Of a stretch of 64,000 bases of DNA, positions 46,457-55,355 are shown one piece after another. The stretch spans positions 62,001 through 126,000 of the forward strand of contig NZ_QNRI01000004.1 in the NCBI RefSeq assembly GCF_003315295.1, read 5' to 3'. Origin of the DNA: Paraliobacillus ryukyuensis. GTDB lineage: Bacteria > Bacillota > Bacilli > Bacillales > Amphibacillaceae. Each line of letters begins with the position of its first letter. The first letter of the stretch is position 1. The notes beneath the pieces are model-generated. The model made no database searches and was not told where the DNA came from. It saw only the letters and a list, made by a program, of their open reading frames with translations. The translations under genes and the position numbers were made by a program.

Positions 46457-47740
46457 TTGAAAAAAATGAATTATCAAAATGTCAAAGGAACACAAGATTA
46501 CCTACCCAATGCAGAACTAATTCGTAGAGATGTTAGAAGAACATTGGAAGATGTGTTTATTCAATATGGATGTAAGCCAATAGAAACGCCTATTTTAAAT
46601 TATACAGAGTTACTTGCTTCTAAGTATGCAGGTGGTGCAGAAATTTTAGAAGAGATGTATACACTAACCGATCGAGGCGAAAGAGATCTAGCCCTCCGTT
46701 ATGATTTAACTATTCCGTTTGCGAAAGTAATGGCAATGAATCCAACCTTAAAACTTCCATTCAAACGCTATGAAATTGGCAAAGTATTTCGCGACGGACC
46801 AATTAAAGCAGGTAGATTTCGTGAATTTACTCAGTGTGATGTTGATATTGTTGGCATCGATTCGCAGATAGCAGAAGCAGAATTAATGCAAATGGCTATA
46901 GATGCCTTTGAACGCCTAAAGTTAGACATAACTATTCAGTACAATAATTGAAAACTATTAACCGGTATGCTTAATCTGTTTGGGGTGAAACTTGAGCATA
47001 TCAACCCAGCCATCTTAATACTGGATAAGATTGAGAAAATAGGAGTAGATGGTGTAATATCTGAATTAAAGGATTTGCCCTTAACTATAGCTGCAATTAA
47101 TGCAATTCAATTATTTCTAACAGAGGAAAAGAACAGAGAACTCTCTTTTTTTGACTGTTATGCAAATCAAAATCAAGAAATACAAGAAGGATTAGCAGAA
47201 GTAAGAGAGCTACAATCTTATTTGGAATTTCTATACATTGGTAACCAGTGTGTTTTTAATCCGTTTTTGGCAAGAGGACTAGAAATATATACAGGTACTA
47301 TTTATGAAATATTTCTAATGAACCAGATGATGAAATCAAGTATTGGAAGTGGGGGGAGATATGATAACGCAATTGGTGGCTTTTTAGGTACAAATGAAAA
47401 CTTTGCAACAGTGGGTATTTCCTTTGGATTAGATGTTATATATACCATTTTGAGTCAAGTGAAAATATCAAATATCGACGGTAATCAAATTGACTATTAT
47501 GTAGTACCTTTAACGAGAAAACAAGAGGCCTTACTCGTTGCAAAGGATTTACGAAAAAAAGGATATAAAGTTGAAATAGAAATGCGAATTAATAAAGTGG
47601 GGAAGGCACTCGAAAAAGCAAACAAGGAAAACGTTCAAAACGTGGTTATCATTGGAGAAAATGAAGTACAACAAAACCAAATCACGATAAAAGATATGAC
47701 CACTGGGAAAGAAAGCGTGGAGGCATACACGTTTCATTGA
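46457..47740 (+). pseudogene. hisS2: Second histidyl-tRNA synthetase gene interrupted by one in-frame TGA
   Basis: Class II HisRS-type protein in one continuous frame of 427 codons, broken only by TGA at 46949-46951 (codon 165). The surrounding residues, YNN-stop-KLLTGML, match the HisRS pattern NNRKLL, so a CGA Arg codon probably became TGA. Part one has motif 1 and motif 2 (VFRDGPIKAGRFREFTQCD); part two has the HisRS signature LARGLEIYTGTIYE, GSGGRYD, and a complete anticodon-binding domain, so it is not HisZ. Motif 3 reads GISFGLDVI without the usual Arg. TTG start 46457 follows GAGGAGG. ATG 46967 has no ribosome site, so part two needs read-through. Confidence 0.85.
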
Positions 47741-47811
47741 TTCTAAGTAGCTTCAAAAAATAAAGAAAAGATTTCTGGAAGGAGACCCTTTCCTTATTTC
47801 CCATTTAGTGT

Positions 47812-48762
47812 TTATAAGCATTTAACTAGGTCATTCGTTAAATAACAACTAGTTTTGATAGATTTGCATTCTTTTTTTATTTTTGTTGCGTAATCTACTA
47901 TTTCTTCAACACTAGAAAATGCTCGGTTTTTATTGTTCACTACCGCAATTGAAATAGAAACAAGTGGAGTTTTTTCAGGAATTCCTGCTCGATTTTTTGT
48001 AATCACGTAACCATTTTTTAAATGATCGTTTTTATATACTTTGGCAATTAGTAAATTAAATTGTTCAATAATCATTTCTGCTAAAGATTCAAAATTCCAA
48101 TCAGGCAGAATGATGATAAAATCATCTCCACCGATATGTCCTATAAAACCATTGGTGGTATTCTTTCTTAAAATTTCAGCGGTTTGGAGAATAACTTGGT
48201 CACCTTTAGCAAATCCGTATAAGTCGTTATAAGCTTTAAATTGGTCTAAGTCGATATATAAAACACTATATTTTTCTTCAGATAGTAGTTTATTTAAGTG
48301 TTCTTCAATCAGAGGATTACCTGGTAACTGTGTTAATGGATTTTTGGAAGAAGCAATGGTAGATTGAATTTGTGCAAATTTCATCAACAATGAGCGGATG
48401 GTAACAATACCAAAGTATTTATCATCTTTCGTAATGATTATGTAATCATATAGATCAGCATTCATTCGATCCATCGCTTGTTCACTTGCTTCGATAATGG
48501 ATGTTTCATACGAAAAGCAGAGGATATCTGTTTTCATTAATAGTGATGAAGATCGATTGATAAATAGGTTATAACCATATAAAGAACCTAATTTTTGATA
48601 AAAAAAAGTTCGAGTAACGAGAGCTATTGGACGATCATCTTCAACGACGACAATTCCTTGACAATCAGGGTCTGCACGGAAATGTTCATCAATAAATGTG
48701 TTTTTTGTGTTACGAGTGACTTGTAAAGTGGACTCTGCGATATCACCAATTGCAATGCCCAA
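47812..48762 (-). CDS. Diguanylate cyclase with CBS-pair sensor (GGDEF)
   Basis: 316 residues from TTG 48762, with GGAGG about 8 nt upstream; an in-frame ATG at 48777 lies on top of that site. The N-terminal half (about 1-140) resembles a CBS pair (GIVVVEDDRPIALVTR, YIIITKDDKYFGIVTIRSLL). The C-terminal GGDEF domain (about 155-310) has YIDLDQFKAYNDLYG and the active-site variant GGDDF, which keeps the catalytic acids, so it should make c-di-GMP from GTP. No RxxD inhibitory site is seen before GGDDF. No membrane segment. It is about 4 kb from a c-di-GMP riboswitch. Confidence 0.88.
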   Translation of the reverse strand: MGIAIGDIAESTLQVTRNTKNTFIDEHFRADPDCQGIVVVEDDRPIALVTRTFFYQKLGSLYGYNLFINRSSSLLMKTDILCFSYETSIIEASEQAMDRMNADLYDYIIITKDDKYFGIVTIRSLLMKFAQIQSTIASSKNPLTQLPGNPLIEEHLNKLLSEEKYSVLYIDLDQFKAYNDLYGFAKGDQVILQTAEILRKNTTNGFIGHIGGDDFIIILPDWNFESLAEMIIEQFNLLIAKVYKNDHLKNGYVITKNRAGIPEKTPLVSISIAVVNNKNRAFSSVEEIVDYATKIKKECKSIKTSCYLTNDLVKCL

Positions 48763-49054
48763 TATATTGACCTCCATTCTATTAGCAAATGCTAAAATAG
48801 CAGAAAAACATGAAAATAAATTAATTAGGACTATCACTTTTATAGCATAATTAATCTCTCATATTGAAAGCAGGAAACTTTGAAAAAGTTATGAAAATAC
48901 ATTACGAATGAAATTAAAATTTAATTAATAATTCTCTACTTATTTTATAGTTTATTATACATATAAAGTATTGATTTAATGTTAAATTAATGTAAAATAC
49001 AGTTCTTAAGAACCGGAGATGTTAAATTATAACTAAGACCAATTTCATAATGTC
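48763..49054. other. AT-rich intergenic region upstream of the diguanylate cyclase gene
   Basis: Apart from the terminator at its right edge, I see no gene, riboswitch or repeat in this stretch. It should contain the promoter of the minus-strand cyclase gene; I could not pick one with confidence. Confidence 0.5.
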
Positions 49055-49088
49055 ACAAAAAAATACTGAAACAAAAGTAGTTTCAGCA
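49055..49088 (-). terminator. Terminator after the lytic transglycosylase gene
   Basis: On the minus strand CTGAAAC and GTTTCAG form the stem (49086-49066) and seven T follow (49063-49055). Confidence 0.8.
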
Positions 49089-49121
49089 TTTTATCTCAAA
49101 AAGCGTAATTAGTGTTTTTAA

Positions 49122-49730
49122 TTACACATATTGGGTCATAATTTTATTCACATAGTTTTGTGTTTCTTTAAAAGGTGGGACGCCTCCATGTTTATCTACA
49201 TTACCAGGGCCAGCATTATAAGCTGCGAGTGCAAGAGATGTATTTCCATTATAACGATTCAGCATTTGTTTTAGATAGCTTGTCCCACCAAAAATATTTT
49301 GCTTCGCATCAAAAGGATCGGTAACACCTAGTCCAGCTGCAGTTTTAGGCATCAGTTGCATATACCCTTGTGCACCAGCATGGCTTACTGCATGTTGGTC
49401 AAAATTAGATTCGGTTTTAATAACTGTTGAAATCAAATTACGATCTACTCCATATTTATTAGCAGCTTCATCAATTATGCTTTGGACATCTGTCCCTAAA
49501 TTGGACTGAACAGGTGAGATAGTTCGATATAGCGCTTGATTCGTGATACGATCACCTTGTTGTAACTGACTTCGGATAGAAGACGTAGTTGCTGGTTGAA
49601 ATTGTTTTGAAAGCATCATCTGCAGCATATCTTGGAACATAGAACCATTCGATGTAGGGATAGTAGAACCTTGGGTGAAATTAGCCATAGCCTGTGCTTT
49701 CATCATATTTTGTATCAAGCGAATATCCAT
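49122..49730 (-). CDS. Lytic transglycosylase (SLT domain)
   Basis: 202 residues. The first 85 residues are a low-complexity Gln/Ser/Met-rich region without a clear signal peptide; the SLT lysozyme-like domain covers about 88-200. Catalytic Glu is in KTESNFDQHAVSHAGAQGYMQLMP (about 108-131, split here by description), and ALAAYNAGPGNV and NYVNKI complete the fold. It cleaves peptidoglycan to anhydromuropeptides. Similar small transglycosylases such as YjbJ occur in Bacillus. How it reaches the wall without a signal peptide is unclear. Confidence 0.9.
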   Translation of the reverse strand: MDIRLIQNMMKAQAMANFTQGSTIPTSNGSMFQDMLQMMLSKQFQPATTSSIRSQLQQGDRITNQALYRTISPVQSNLGTDVQSIIDEAANKYGVDRNLISTVIKTESNFDQHAVSHAGAQGYMQLMPKTAAGLGVTDPFDAKQNIFGGTSYLKQMLNRYNGNTSLALAAYNAGPGNVDKHGGVPPFKETQNYVNKIMTQYV

Positions 49731-49821
49731 TGCAGATCCTCATTTCCGTCTATAATCTTACTTATAGTTTATCCGAAAAAGATAGGATTGGCAATCCTTT
49801 TCTTATAAGTGGAATTATATG

Positions 49822-50037
49822 TTAATGCGCTTGTTTTACCCCTTGTTCTAGGGCGTCCAACATTTCTGTTTTTTCAGATTCACTAGATTCATTCCAAATC
49901 AATTCAAACAAAACGCCTAAACCGGGTAACATTTTTTCTTCTCCACTTTGAATGGCATCAATAATCGTTGCTTCTAATTGTTCTTTGTTATTGTCCGACA
50001 CATTAGCTAAAATAGCTTTACGTAAATTTAAATCCAT
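49822..50037 (-). CDS. sspI: Small acid-soluble spore protein SspI
   Basis: 71 residues from ATG 50037, with GAGGTG 6 nt upstream (ATG 50046 overlaps that site). Core motifs [29 protein letters not shown] and EMLDALE match SspI. It is a minor spore-core protein made in the forespore late in sporulation, and marks this as an endospore former. Position beside ysgA is conserved. Confidence 0.95.
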   Translation of the reverse strand: MDLNLRKAILANVSDNNKEQLEATIIDAIQSGEEKMLPGLGVLFELIWNESSESEKTEMLDALEQGVKQAH

Positions 50038-50148
50038 TTTATTCACCTCAACAATAATTTTTGACAGACCGTTTTTCTCTCATAGTTTGACCATTTCCCT
50101 ATAAAGTATGTATGATAAAACAGAAGCAACCTAAAGAGGATGATAAAT

Positions 50149-50889
50149 ATGATAACATCGGTTAAGAATGAAACGATTAAACAATGGAAAAAGTTAAAAC
50201 AAAAAAAATATCGGGATCAAGCTCAACAATTTTTAGTTGAAGGTGCTCACCTAGTGGAAGAAGCAATCAATAGCCAGCATACAGTAGAAAAAATTATCAT
50301 CCAAACAGGTGTAGAATCGATGATAGACCTTAAAGACATCGCAGTCGTAACTGTGTCGGATAATGTCATGGAACATTTAGCCGATACAAAATCGCCTCAA
50401 GGTATTATGGCTGTTGTACATATGAAAGAAAGAACCCTTGCAAGTAAAAATCGCTTATTATTATTAGATGCGATTCAAGACCCTGGTAATGTAGGAACCA
50501 TGATACGAACAGCAGATGCAGCGGGCTTTTCTGGTATTATACTAGGTGCGGAGACAGCGGATTTATATAACGAAAAAGTAATCCGTGCTTCACAAGGGTC
50601 AATTTTTCATTTACCAATTGTTCAAAGTGACTTAGCGCTAGCAGTTGAAGATTTGAAAAAGCAAGGTGTATCCATTTGGGCATCAACATTAGAACAAGCT
50701 GAGCCAATCAATCAATTAGATGTCTCAGAAAAAATTGCTTTGATTGTAGGTAATGAAGGAGCGGGTGTTTCAGCTTCGTTATTACAACAATCTGATCAAC
50801 GCGTACATATTCCGATTTATGGGCAAGCAGAATCATTAAATGTAAGTGTAGCAACTGGCATTATGCTTTATCAAATCGTAAGTAACTAA
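50149..50889 (+). CDS. ysgA: SpoU/TrmH family RNA 2'-O-methyltransferase (YsgA)
   Basis: 246 residues from ATG 50149, about 9 nt after AGAGG; ATG 50140 touches that site. The N-terminal substrate-binding domain is about 1-90; the SPOUT domain has LLLDAIQDPGNVGTMIRTA (motif 1), IVGNEGAGVS (motif 2) and IPIYGQAESLNVSVATGI (motif 3). SAM-dependent methylation of rRNA ribose is expected; the target nucleotide is not fixed by sequence. It precedes pheST as in B. subtilis. Confidence 0.93.
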   Translation: MITSVKNETIKQWKKLKQKKYRDQAQQFLVEGAHLVEEAINSQHTVEKIIIQTGVESMIDLKDIAVVTVSDNVMEHLADTKSPQGIMAVVHMKERTLASKNRLLLLDAIQDPGNVGTMIRTADAAGFSGIILGAETADLYNEKVIRASQGSIFHLPIVQSDLALAVEDLKKQGVSIWASTLEQAEPINQLDVSEKIALIVGNEGAGVSASLLQQSDQRVHIPIYGQAESLNVSVATGIMLYQIVSN

Positions 50890-50913
50890 TTTCAAACATT
50901 TTCTGATAAACAG

Positions 50914-50942
50914 TTGCATCTTACTGCTTCCTTTTCTATAAT
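50914..50942 (+). promoter_or_regulatory. Sigma-A promoter of pheST
   Basis: TTGCAT (50914-50919) and TATAAT (50937-50942) with a 17-nt spacer. Confidence 0.85.
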
Positions 50943-50948
50943 ATAAAG

Positions 50949-51250
50949 AGAAATTTGAACAATTAGTGCAAAATTGCAAAAATATAAATATAAACAAGCA
51001 TAGAAAGAGTTAGTAAATTTTACGGAGCCATGGATAGGGAAAAAAAGCCTTAGACTGAAAGCTTTTTTCATCGGTGTAAAATTGAAATTTCACTCTGGAG
51101 CTGGCGTTCGGGACCTTGTCTAAGCAAGTAAGGACGTTACCGGGATTTTCCCGTTATCAATGATAGAGTGGGCAAAGAATGTTTTGTCAACAAGGGTGGT
51201 ACCGCGATCAAAGCCTCGTCCCTTTTTAGGGACAGAGGTTTTTTTTATTG
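50949..51250 (+). ncRNA. T-box leader controlling pheST
   Basis: T-box core AAGGGTGGTACCGCG at 51192-51206, followed by the terminator stem AAGCCTCGTCCCTTT / AGGGACAGAGGTTT (about 51211-51243) and a long T-run. A TTC phenylalanine triplet lies in GAAATTTCACTC near 51085-51096 and is a candidate specifier. Uncharged tRNA-Phe should switch on the operon. Confidence 0.93.
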
Positions 51251-51278
51251 TAAAAAAACAGTTCTAGGAGGTTTTAGA

Positions 51279-52313
51279 ATGAAAGAGCGATTACAAGCCT
51301 TGCAACAGGAGGCTTTAGCAAAAGTAAAAGAAGCGACAACATTAGACGAATTACAATCGATTCGTGTTTCCTATTTAGGGAAGAAAGGACCAATAACGGA
51401 AGTACTTCGAGGCATGGGTAAGTTGTCTCCGGAAGAACGTCCGGTTATTGGTGAACTAGCAAACAAGGTGAGAGAGACAATTGCGAACCAATTAGATGAG
51501 AAAAAACAACAATTAGAAAAACTAGCATTAGATAAGAAGCTAGAAGCAGAAACAATTGATGTTACTCTACCTGGGCGTCCAGTTGCTGTCGGAGGACCAC
51601 ATTTATTAACCCATATAGTTGAGGAAATTGAAGACCTTTTTATTGGAATGGGTTTTGAAGTTCGAGAAGGACCAGAGGTGGAAACAGATTACTATAATTT
51701 TGAAGCGTTGAATTTACCTAAAGATCACCCAGCAAGAGATATGCAAGATTCCTTTTATGTTACAGAAGAGTTATTGTTACGTACCCATACGTCACCAGTA
51801 CAAGCGAGAACAATGGGCGAATACAAAGGCAATAAGTCTGTAAAAATGATTTGTCCAGGAAAAGTATATCGTCGTGATACCGATGATGCGACTCACTCCC
51901 ACCAATTCACTCAAGTTGAAGGATTGTATGTCGATAAAGATGTGCGCATGAGTGATTTAAAAGGTGTCCTTAATCAGTTTGCCAAACAATTTTTTGGTGA
52001 AGAGAGAGAAATTCGCTTACGACCAAGCTTTTTCCCATTTACAGAGCCATCGGTTGAAATGGATATTTCTTGTAAAGTTTGTCATGGGGAAGGATGTTCG
52101 GTGTGTAAAGGAACTGGCTGGATCGAAATTTTAGGCGGCGGCATGGTACACCCGCGCGTATTAGAGATGGCCGGCTATGATCCGAAAGAATATAGTGGAT
52201 TTGCCTTTGGTATGGGGCCAGAACGAATTGCGATGTTGAAATACGGTGTAGATGATATTCGTCATTTCTATACAAATGACCTGCGATTTTTAAAACAATA
52301 TCATAAAGCGTGA
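51279..52313 (+). CDS. pheS: Phenylalanyl-tRNA synthetase alpha subunit
   Basis: 344 residues from ATG 51279, preceded by AGGAGG; the open frame back to 51168 is T-box leader. N-terminal coiled coil about 1-85; class II core with motif 2 [27 protein letters not shown] (about 187-213) and motif 3 [14 protein letters not shown] near the end, where A in the phenylalanine pocket is normal. A CxxC cluster ([16 protein letters not shown]) is typical of Bacillus PheS. It forms an alpha2-beta2 tetramer with PheT. Confidence 0.97.
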   Translation: MKERLQALQQEALAKVKEATTLDELQSIRVSYLGKKGPITEVLRGMGKLSPEERPVIGELANKVRETIANQLDEKKQQLEKLALDKKLEAETIDVTLPGRPVAVGGPHLLTHIVEEIEDLFIGMGFEVREGPEVETDYYNFEALNLPKDHPARDMQDSFYVTEELLLRTHTSPVQARTMGEYKGNKSVKMICPGKVYRRDTDDATHSHQFTQVEGLYVDKDVRMSDLKGVLNQFAKQFFGEEREIRLRPSFFPFTEPSVEMDISCKVCHGEGCSVCKGTGWIEILGGGMVHPRVLEMAGYDPKEYSGFAFGMGPERIAMLKYGVDDIRHFYTNDLRFLKQYHKA

Positions 52314-52336
52314 CGAACGTTTGAAGGAGGAATAAC

Positions 52337-54763
52337 ATGCTAGTTTCATTAAATTGGTTGAAAAATTATGTTGATCTACAAGGATCAACACCAGAACAAT
52401 TGGCGGATAAAATTACAAAAACGGGAATAGAAGTAGAAAGCATTGAATATATTGCTAAAAAAATTGTTAACGTTGTTGTAGGGTATGTGGAAAGTTGTGA
52501 ACAGCATCCAAATGCAGATAAATTAAATCTTTGCCAAGTAAATGTTGGAGAAGAAACTTTACAAATTGTCTGTGGTGCACCAAATATTGCACAAGGTCAA
52601 AAAGTCGCTGTTGCTAAACCTGGAGCCGTTTTACCAGGCGATTTCAAAATTAAACAAGCAAAACTACGTGGTGTTGAATCAAATGGAATGATTTGTTCCT
52701 TACAAGAATTGGGTGTGGAAGAGAAATACGTACCTAAAGATGTAGCTGATGGGATCTTCGTCTTCCCTAGCGATGCAGAAGTTGGTACAAATGTAAGTGA
52801 ACTGTTGAATCTAGAAGATGCAATTCTAGAACTAGGTTTAACGCCAAACCGCTCTGATGCGCTAAGTATGTTAGGTGTAGCTTATGAGGTAGCTGCTATC
52901 CTAGATGTTCCAGTTCAGCTTCCGGATACATCAATGGAAACAAGTCCAGTCAAAGCGAATGATAAAGTAGCTGTTCAAGTAGATGCTCCTGAGCTAAATC
53001 CATATTATGGTGCTTTTCTTGTTGAGAATATACAAGTTGGTCCATCTCCATTATGGATGCGTAATTATTTGATGGCTGCAGGTGTTCGTCCGATCAATAA
53101 TGTGGTTGATATTACGAATTATGTCTTGCTTGAGTATGGGCAACCACTACACGCATTTGATTTTGATAAATTCGCTTCCAACCAAGTGGTAGTACGACGC
53201 GCTAAAAAAGATGAAACGATGATTACATTAGACGATGAAACACGTACATTAACACCAGATCAACTAGTAATCACAAATGGATCAGAACCAACGGCTTTAG
53301 CGGGTGTGATGGGTGCAGCAAACTCCGAAGTATCTGAGACAACAACTACCGTATTATTAGAAGCTGCATATTTTGATCCAAAGATGGTGCGGATCTCTTC
53401 CAAGGCACATGGGTTACGTAGTGAGTCTAGTGTTCGTTTTGAAAAAGGTGTGGACCCTAATCGTGTTCATCAAGCAGGTCTTCGTGCGTGTCAATTGTTG
53501 CATACTTATGCAAATGGGACAGTATTAAGCGAACCAGCTATTTTTGATCAATTGGATAAATCAGAAAAACAAGTAACGATAACAACAGAACGTTTAAATG
53601 CAAGACTTGGTACTACATTGGAAGACAATGAAGTGTCGGTCATTCTAAAAAAACTAGGATTCAACTATGAACAAAAAGATGATGCATTTGTTGTTACGAT
53701 TCCGACCAGAAGACAAGACATTCAGATGTTTGAAGACATGTTAGAAGAAGTTGCTCGAATTTATGGGTATGATTTCTTGCCATATACCTTGCCGCAAGGA
53801 GCAGCACAGGCTGGTGGTTTAACGAAACATCAAGCATTAAAACGTTACGTAAAAAATTATTTTGAAAGTGCTGGATTAATGGAAGCAATCACCTATTCAT
53901 TAACGACAACAGAACGTGCAACCATGTTAGTTAGTCCTGAAATTGAACAAGAAGCAGTGAATCCAATTCGATTGTCCATGCCAATGACCGAAGAACATAG
54001 CACACTTCGTCTCAGCATTCTACCGGAAATGCTAGCTTCATTATCCTATAATGTAGCTCGTAAGCAAATGAATTTAGGTTACTATGAATTAGGAACTGTA
54101 TTTATTTCTACCGAAAAACAAGTAACCAAGCAACCAAAAGAAAAATTACGTGCAGCAGCAGCTCTAACGGGTGAGTGGCTCACGCATCCTTGGCAGCAAG
54201 AAAAGAAACAAGCAGACTTTTTCTTAATTAAAGGAATTTTAGAAGGGTTGTTTGCCAAGTTAAATGTGGAAGCTAGCTTTGAAGCAACAAAAATAGCAGG
54301 TATGCACCCGGGTCGTACAGCATTAGTAAAAGTAAATGACATTACCATTGGGTTTATCGGGCAAGTTCACCCACAACTACAACAATCGTTCGATTTAAAA
54401 GATACATTTGTATTTGATATAGACTTAGATTATATCCTGGTTCATTTTGAAAATGAACCAAGTTTTGCAAAGATCCCACGTTTCCCTACAGTATCGCGTG
54501 ATATTGCTTTAGAGGTAGCAGATGAAGTTGCAGCTGGTGATATTCAAAAAACCATTGAAGACAATGCAGGAAAACTATTAAAAGATGTTACTATATTTGA
54601 CCTTTATCAAGGAGAGCATTTAGAAGAAGGCAAAAAATCAATAGCTTTCCGCTTGTTGTATTTTGACCCAGAACGTACATTAACTGATGATGAAGTAGAA
54701 ACATCCTATCAATCAATCTTACATGTGGTTAAAGAACAGCATCAAGCAGTGTTAAGAGGTTGA
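52337..54763 (+). CDS. pheT: Phenylalanyl-tRNA synthetase beta subunit
   Basis: 808 residues, full length. N-terminal EMAP/tRNA-binding domain (about 40-150, HPNADKLNLCQVNVG, IVCGAPNI), B3/B4 editing domain (about 210-395, MAAGVRPINNVVDITNYVLLEYGQPLHAFD), B5 (about 405-480), catalytic-like core (about 480-690) and C-terminal anticodon-type FDX domain (about 715-806, FPTVSRDIAL). Edits mischarged Tyr and helps bind tRNA-Phe. GAAGGAGGA precedes ATG 52337. Confidence 0.98.
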   Translation: MLVSLNWLKNYVDLQGSTPEQLADKITKTGIEVESIEYIAKKIVNVVVGYVESCEQHPNADKLNLCQVNVGEETLQIVCGAPNIAQGQKVAVAKPGAVLPGDFKIKQAKLRGVESNGMICSLQELGVEEKYVPKDVADGIFVFPSDAEVGTNVSELLNLEDAILELGLTPNRSDALSMLGVAYEVAAILDVPVQLPDTSMETSPVKANDKVAVQVDAPELNPYYGAFLVENIQVGPSPLWMRNYLMAAGVRPINNVVDITNYVLLEYGQPLHAFDFDKFASNQVVVRRAKKDETMITLDDETRTLTPDQLVITNGSEPTALAGVMGAANSEVSETTTTVLLEAAYFDPKMVRISSKAHGLRSESSVRFEKGVDPNRVHQAGLRACQLLHTYANGTVLSEPAIFDQLDKSEKQVTITTERLNARLGTTLEDNEVSVILKKLGFNYEQKDDAFVVTIPTRRQDIQMFEDMLEEVARIYGYDFLPYTLPQGAAQAGGLTKHQALKRYVKNYFESAGLMEAITYSLTTTERATMLVSPEIEQEAVNPIRLSMPMTEEHSTLRLSILPEMLASLSYNVARKQMNLGYYELGTVFISTEKQVTKQPKEKLRAAAALTGEWLTHPWQQEKKQADFFLIKGILEGLFAKLNVEASFEATKIAGMHPGRTALVKVNDITIGFIGQVHPQLQQSFDLKDTFVFDIDLDYILVHFENEPSFAKIPRFPTVSRDIALEVADEVAAGDIQKTIEDNAGKLLKDVTIFDLYQGEHLEEGKKSIAFRLLYFDPERTLTDDEVETSYQSILHVVKEQHQAVLRG

Positions 54764-54784
54764 AAACCCAATACAATTATTTTA

Positions 54785-54820
54785 TAAAAGCCTAATGACT
54801 AAATAGTCGTTAGGCTTTTA
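54785..54820 (+). terminator. Terminator after pheT
   Basis: TAAAAGCCTAATGACTA (54785-54801) pairs with TAGTCGTTAGGCTTTTA (54804-54820) with a G-U or mismatch near the tip. Confidence 0.8.
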
Positions 54821-54917
54821 TGGATTTTAGAAAACAGACCCTTAGATTGAAGCAAAAAGAACTATAATAGGTTGATTAAAAAGTAATTAGTTAAAACTAC
54901 ACAAAAAATGGGGACAT

Positions 54918-55288
54918 CAAGAAGAAGTCAATTAATGCAAAAATGAAGCTCGTATATACTATATTAAAGGGGTATGTATCCATTAGTCTTGCAGATACCA
55001 TTGGTAATGGAACTTATAATAGTGCTGATGAAAATGAAAACAGTAATGAAGAAACAAATTTTCAAGAAGCGTTAGCTGGAAATGCATTTATATCGTATTT
55101 GCAAGTGGATATAAATAATTAAGAAAAAGATGCTTATTTTGCTTTGCCGCTTTTGTTGAAAGAAAATATTGTGACAACTAATGCTACTGTAGAGAAAATT
55201 TCTACTGGCAAGTCAGATGTTAGTAGTATTTCTGAACAAACATACTTACTTGCATTAAACGTTGCAATTGAAGCAGCTAGAGCCGGGA
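54918..55288 (+). pseudogene. Second decayed methyl-accepting chemotaxis protein gene
   Basis: Near 54918 a frame reads KKKSINAKMKLVYTIL, a typical receptor start, followed by frame-shifted hydrophobic codons (VSISLADTIGN). An acidic linker and several stops follow. From about 55200 a frame reads ISTGKSDVSSISEQTYLLAL and then [10 protein letters not shown], the tip of a chemoreceptor signalling domain. It breaks off exactly where a dispersed repeat begins (55283). Sensor and most of the signalling domain are lost. Confidence 0.75.
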
Positions 55289-55333
55289 CGTTCAAAATGT
55301 TCGGCTTCTTCTAATTTTGTTTTGTCCCAGCCT
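55282..55333. repeat. Dispersed repeat with inverted ends, also acting as a 3' hairpin
   Basis: AGCCGGGAC (55281-55289) and GTCCCAGCC (55324-55332) are inverted ends with one mismatch. The inner ATGTTCGG block and the TTTTGTCCCAGCCT end (55320-55333) match 3909-3950. It separates the receptor remnant from convergent rnhC. Confidence 0.6.
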
Positions 55334-55355
55334 TGTATATAGTGGTGTAGCTTTT

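Noticed and set aside
46967-47740. A separate gene starting at ATG 46967
   Set aside because: It is the same frame as the upstream ORF past a single TGA, has no ribosome site and starts mid-domain of HisRS.
46457-47740. HisZ, the regulatory subunit of ATP phosphoribosyltransferase
   Set aside because: A full C-terminal anticodon-binding domain is present and no hisG or other his gene follows.
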